Source: Pelobates cultripes | Lineage: Eukaryota; Chordata; Amphibia; Anura; Pelobatidae | NCBI GenBank assembly: GCA_933207985.1 | Contig: OW240913.1 | Location: 104,768,605 to 104,832,604, forward strand | Length of the DNA stretch: 64,000 nucleotides | Direction of reading: 5' to 3' | Shown: positions 60,987-64,000 of the stretch, piece by piece | Numbering within the stretch: the stretch's first letter is position 1 | How the letters are laid out: every line of letters starts with the position of its first letter | Translations under genes and position numbers: made by a program | The notes under the pieces: generated by a model | Databases searched by the model: none | What the model saw: only the letters and a program-made list of their open reading frames with translations | What the model was told of the DNA's origin: nothing

Positions 60987-62691
60987 TACATATTTACATA
61001 GTTACATAGCTTAAAATAGACTTGCATCCTTGACGTTCAGCCTTCCTCACATATGTTTTTGCTGTTGATCCAAAAGAAGGCAAAAATCCCAGTCTGAAGC
61101 GCTTCCAATTTTGCAACAAACTAGGAAAAAAATCCTTCTTGACTCCAAAATAGCAGTCAGATATCTCCTAAGATCAAGCAGCCATTTCCCCACTAATTAG
61201 AAATTATATCCCTGAATGTTATGTTTTTGCAAGTATTCATCCAATTGCAGTTTAAACATCTGTATGGACTCTGATAAAACCACCTCTTCAGGCTGAGAAT
61301 TCCATATCCTTATTGCTCTTACGGTAAAAAAACATTTTCTTTGCCTTAGATAAAATCTCCTTTCTTCCAGCGTAAATGCGTGACCTTGTGTCCTATGTAT
61401 AACCCTGTTTATGAAGAGATTTCCAGATAATGGTTTGTACTGGCCCCAAATATATTTGTAAAATGTTATCATATCTCCTCTGAGGCGCCATTTTTCCAAA
61501 CTAAAGAGATTTACATTTTTTAACCTTTCTTCGTCAATTTTGTAGCTTGTGTCTGCACTTTTTTTTAGTGTCATGACATCCTTCTTTAAAACAGGTGCCC
61601 AAAATTGCACAGTATATTCAAGGTGTGGTCTTACCAGCAATTTATAAAGAGGCAAAATTATATTTTCATCCTGAGAATTTATGCCCCTATTAATACATGA
61701 CAAAACTTTAGTGGCCTTAGCAACTGCAGATTGACATTGCATATTGCTGCCTAATTTGTTGTCTATAACAATTCCCAAATCTTTCTTGTGTATTGTTTAC
61801 CCTAATGCACTACCATTTAAGGTGTAAGTTGTTTGTGCATTCTTTACCCCAAAGAGCATAATTTTGCATTTCTCTCCATTAAATTCCATCTTCCATTTTA
61901 GTTCCCATTCCCCTAATCTATCTAAATCCCTCTGCAGCAAAGCAATATCATGTTCACATTTTATTACTTTACAAAGTTTTGTGTCATCTGCAAACACTGA
62001 TACATGGCTTTCAATGCCTATTTCAAGATCATTTATAAATATGTTAAATAGAAGCAGTCCCAAAACAGAACCCTGAGGGACACCACTTACCACTTTTGTC
62101 CAGCTTAGAAATTTACCATTAATGTCAACTCGTTGTACTCTATCCGCAAGCCAATGTTCTACCCAAGTACAAGAATATTCATCTAGACCAATTTTTTTTA
62201 GTTTGAAGACTAAACTATTGTGAGGAACCGTATCAAATGCCTTGGCAAATTCCAAGTAGATCACATCAACTGCAACACCCTGATCTATACTTCTACTTAC
62301 TTCTAAGTAGAATGCAATTAGGTTAGTTTGACATGACCTATGTTTCATAAAACCATGCCGATTATTGCTAATAACAAAGTTCTTCCCAATGAATTCCTGA
62401 ATATTATCCCTTAATAGCCCTTTAAATATTTTCCTAGTCACAGGAGTTAAGCTAACAGGTCTATAATTTCCAGGCAAGGATTTTGAACCTTTTTTAAATA
62501 GAGGAACGACATCTGCCTTCCTCCAATCCTCCGGTAAAATACCTGAAACAAAAGAATCTTGAAAGATTAAATACAGAAGTTCACTTATTTCCCCACTTAG
62601 CTCCTTGATTACTCGTGGGTAAATACCGTCAGGCCCCAGAGCTTTATTTACATTCATTTTCTTTAACTGCTGAAGCCCCTTGTGTCGAGTC
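60987..62691 (-). mobile_element. CR1-clade LINE, 3' two-thirds
   Basis: Minus-strand LINE whose 3' end (60987 upward) has the AACTATGTAAATATG tail. It continues through a short UTR to a coding region that breaks at 62691, where foreign DNA intervenes. It resumes at 63661. It is a different subfamily from the copy at 8.6 kb (different tail and about half the residues) and much better preserved. Confidence 0.92.
61197..62691 (-). pseudogene. CR1 reverse transcriptase, single stop plus insertion
   Basis: The RT starts at GLQQLKKMNVNKALGPDG (62640-62680) and proceeds in one frame through NYRPVSLTPVTRKIF, motif A YLEFAKAFDTVPH (62250-62252 codes Glu where Asp is expected), SGVPQGSVLGLLLFN, and the catalytic VFADDTKLC (FADD at 61983-61994). 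The only stop is TAA at 61797-61799, after LNGSALG; the same frame continues KDLGIVIDNKLG to the normal C-terminus (WNSQPEEVVLSES, ending NIQGYNF). The apparent N-terminal residues before GLQQL (62690-62876) belong to the insertion. Confidence 0.93.
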
Positions 62692-63660
62692 ATCCAATAA
62701 AAAGTTATATGCAAGGTTTTGCAGCAATCATTTGCATATCTCTTTGAATAAAAACAAAAAAGAGTGCAAATTAAATATGATAATAACACTATAGCAGTGT
62801 ATAACAAATTATTGAGAGCTACTAGATACAATAAAAACCTTCCCAAGTTTTTCACATAGTATAGGTGAAAAAGCAAAACCAGTATCAGCGATTAGCAGAT
62901 ATTCCCTTATCAAGAAAAATAGGAAAAAACAAACAATGTTTCATCAGACCAAAATGTTAGAGTCCCTATATCTGTATATAAAAAAGGATATTTCCAAATG
63001 TTTGGGAATTGTAGTAGTTGCACGATAGTCTGTGTATTCAGACGTTGGAGTAGATCCCATTCAGATATAACTTTGAATCCAACCTTAAATTAAAGGAAAC
63101 ACTGGCATAGTGTAACTCTGTGAATATAATTTCTTCTCTATACAAAACCCCTTTGTGGGACTTTATAGAATATGGTTGTGGGACTTATCTCTAAGTGCCA
63201 CTAAATGAGCATGGGTGCAATACAGTGCACTGGTGGAAATAGATTTGATTACCACTCTGTCAATAGGCTCCTGCAGTCCGATCCTGTGCACTGGAACTGG
63301 TGCAGACCTCTGTACCCTCAGATGAACGCCGACTTGAAAGTGCCGCTGTATTTGCTCCCAAAATTCAAATGGAGATTGTCATCAGGCTTGATCTACGCAT
63401 TTTGCCCGTTAGATCGTGCTTTCTCAAGATAGAATATCTGGCAGTTTAAAGTTTGACATATACACCCCGTTGGTGTGTCTAGGGTGTGAATCACTTCTGT
63501 GCTTAAAGATGCAAATGTCAATTTTTCCCTTGCATACAAAGAAAAGAGTATACATACTGTCAATATAATACATCACACAACATAAAGAATACGGCTTTCA
63601 CACGTGTTATCCACAATATTCTTAACATCATCACGTAATAAAATACAATAACGTAATAAC
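62692..63660. mobile_element. 0.97-kb insertion interrupting the CR1 LINE
   Basis: It separates two collinear pieces of the CR1 ORF2. No clean target duplication was seen, and about 60 codons of consensus LINE are also missing, so an insertion combined with a deletion is possible. It contains a hairpin-box-like stretch (GATCTACGCATTTTGCCCG..GCTTTCTCAAG at 63389-63429) resembling copies A-D. No protein recognised; short frames are not supported. Confidence 0.6.
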
Positions 63661-64000
63661 ATTAGCAAATAAACATTTTGGGTTTGGTTTTGCATTCTTT
63701 GGCTATCAATTTATCATTTTCTAATTTAACCACTTTAATTGCCTTTTTGCAAGTATTATTGGCTTCCCTATATCTTATATAGGATGCCTCTGATTTGTCT
63801 GATTTAAATGCTTTAAATGCCCTTTTCTTATTTTTAATCTCTTGTTTTACTTCTCTACTAAGCCACATTGGTTTCAATTTGTTTCTTTTATATTTATTAC
63901 CCAATGGTACATACTGAGAATGTACCTTTCTAATATTTGTTTGAATAGTTTCCATTTATCCTCATCGGTTTTTTTTACTAAGGAGTTTATGCCAGTCGAT
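63661..64000 (-). pseudogene. CR1 ORF2 linker between endonuclease and RT
   Basis: 63662-63955 on the minus strand reads WLSREVKQEIKNKKRAFKAF, then YRYREANNTCKKAIKVVK-like sequence and KTKPKMF, the basic linker found between the endonuclease and RT of CR1 proteins. It is the upstream part of the LINE at 60987-62691 and runs past the window end. The visible ORF ends at the insertion. Confidence 0.85.

Noticed and set aside
62690..62876. Hydrophobic N-terminus of the RT frame taken as a membrane segment
   Set aside because: It is translated insertion DNA upstream of the true LINE reading; CR1 proteins have no such segment.

Overview
The window looks like intergenic DNA from a frog (Anura). Reasons: the AT-rich background; CR1-clade LINEs whose 3' end carries the TTCTATGTTTCTATG-type tail; many TTAA-target MITEs with T2/Kolobok-like ends (TTAAAGGRR); Tc1 elements; several hAT families; and long CA/TG microsatellites. 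Species or family cannot be fixed from this sequence alone; a pelobatoid frog is only a guess. I recognise no complete cellular protein-coding gene, tRNA, rRNA or CRISPR array. Most long open frames are low-complexity translations of CA/TG repeats or pieces of transposons.

Layout. 1-1.13 kb: unclassified repeat plus a CA array attached to a hAT-type element. 2.8-4.4 kb: near full-length but broken Tc1/mariner element. 5.3-6.9 kb: CR1 3' end, satellite monomers and an Ac-like hAT inserted in them. 7.5-8.1 kb: solo LTR with a 5-bp target duplication. 8.6-10.3 kb: broken CR1 LINE, followed by a probable L1/Tx1-like remnant. 13.5-14.3 kb: minisatellite and a small retroposed element with an 18-bp target duplication. 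14.3-18.8 kb: mostly featureless AT-rich DNA with a few conserved-looking stretches. 18.8-22.9 kb: TTAA MITEs and TG minisatellites. 23-36 kb: sparse, with a retroposon at 29.3 kb and a head-to-head hairpin element at 31.6 kb. 36.5-41.7 kb: TTAA MITE, 740-bp hAT with exact 8-bp duplication, a near-perfect 290-bp hairpin and a fold-back Ac-like hAT MITE. 45.7-47.5 kb: hAT-Charlie-like element split by a second solo LTR. 49.2-50.4 kb: hAT-Charlie-like element with exact 8-bp duplication, carrying a 105-bp insert identical to DNA 6.3 kb upstream. 52-54.1 kb: hAT-type element with a 620-bp TG array, then a TTAA MITE. 56.1-56.7 kb: CpG-richer island with a possible splice donor, the best candidate for host gene sequence (a non-coding first exon). 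60.4-64 kb: Tc1 remnant and a nearly intact minus-strand CR1 LINE interrupted by a 0.97-kb insertion.

The parts act as a layered transposon deposit rather than a pathway. Nested order can be read directly: LTR into hAT minisatellite, hAT into satellite, foreign DNA into CR1. The least explained pattern is a recurring terminal hairpin (a CGAAACG core paired with a TCATCAGG or TTATCAAGG box) followed by AATAAA. It is seen at 0.3, 14.2, 31.6 and probably 63.4 kb, and in the best copy it lies exactly at the edge of a retroposed insert.
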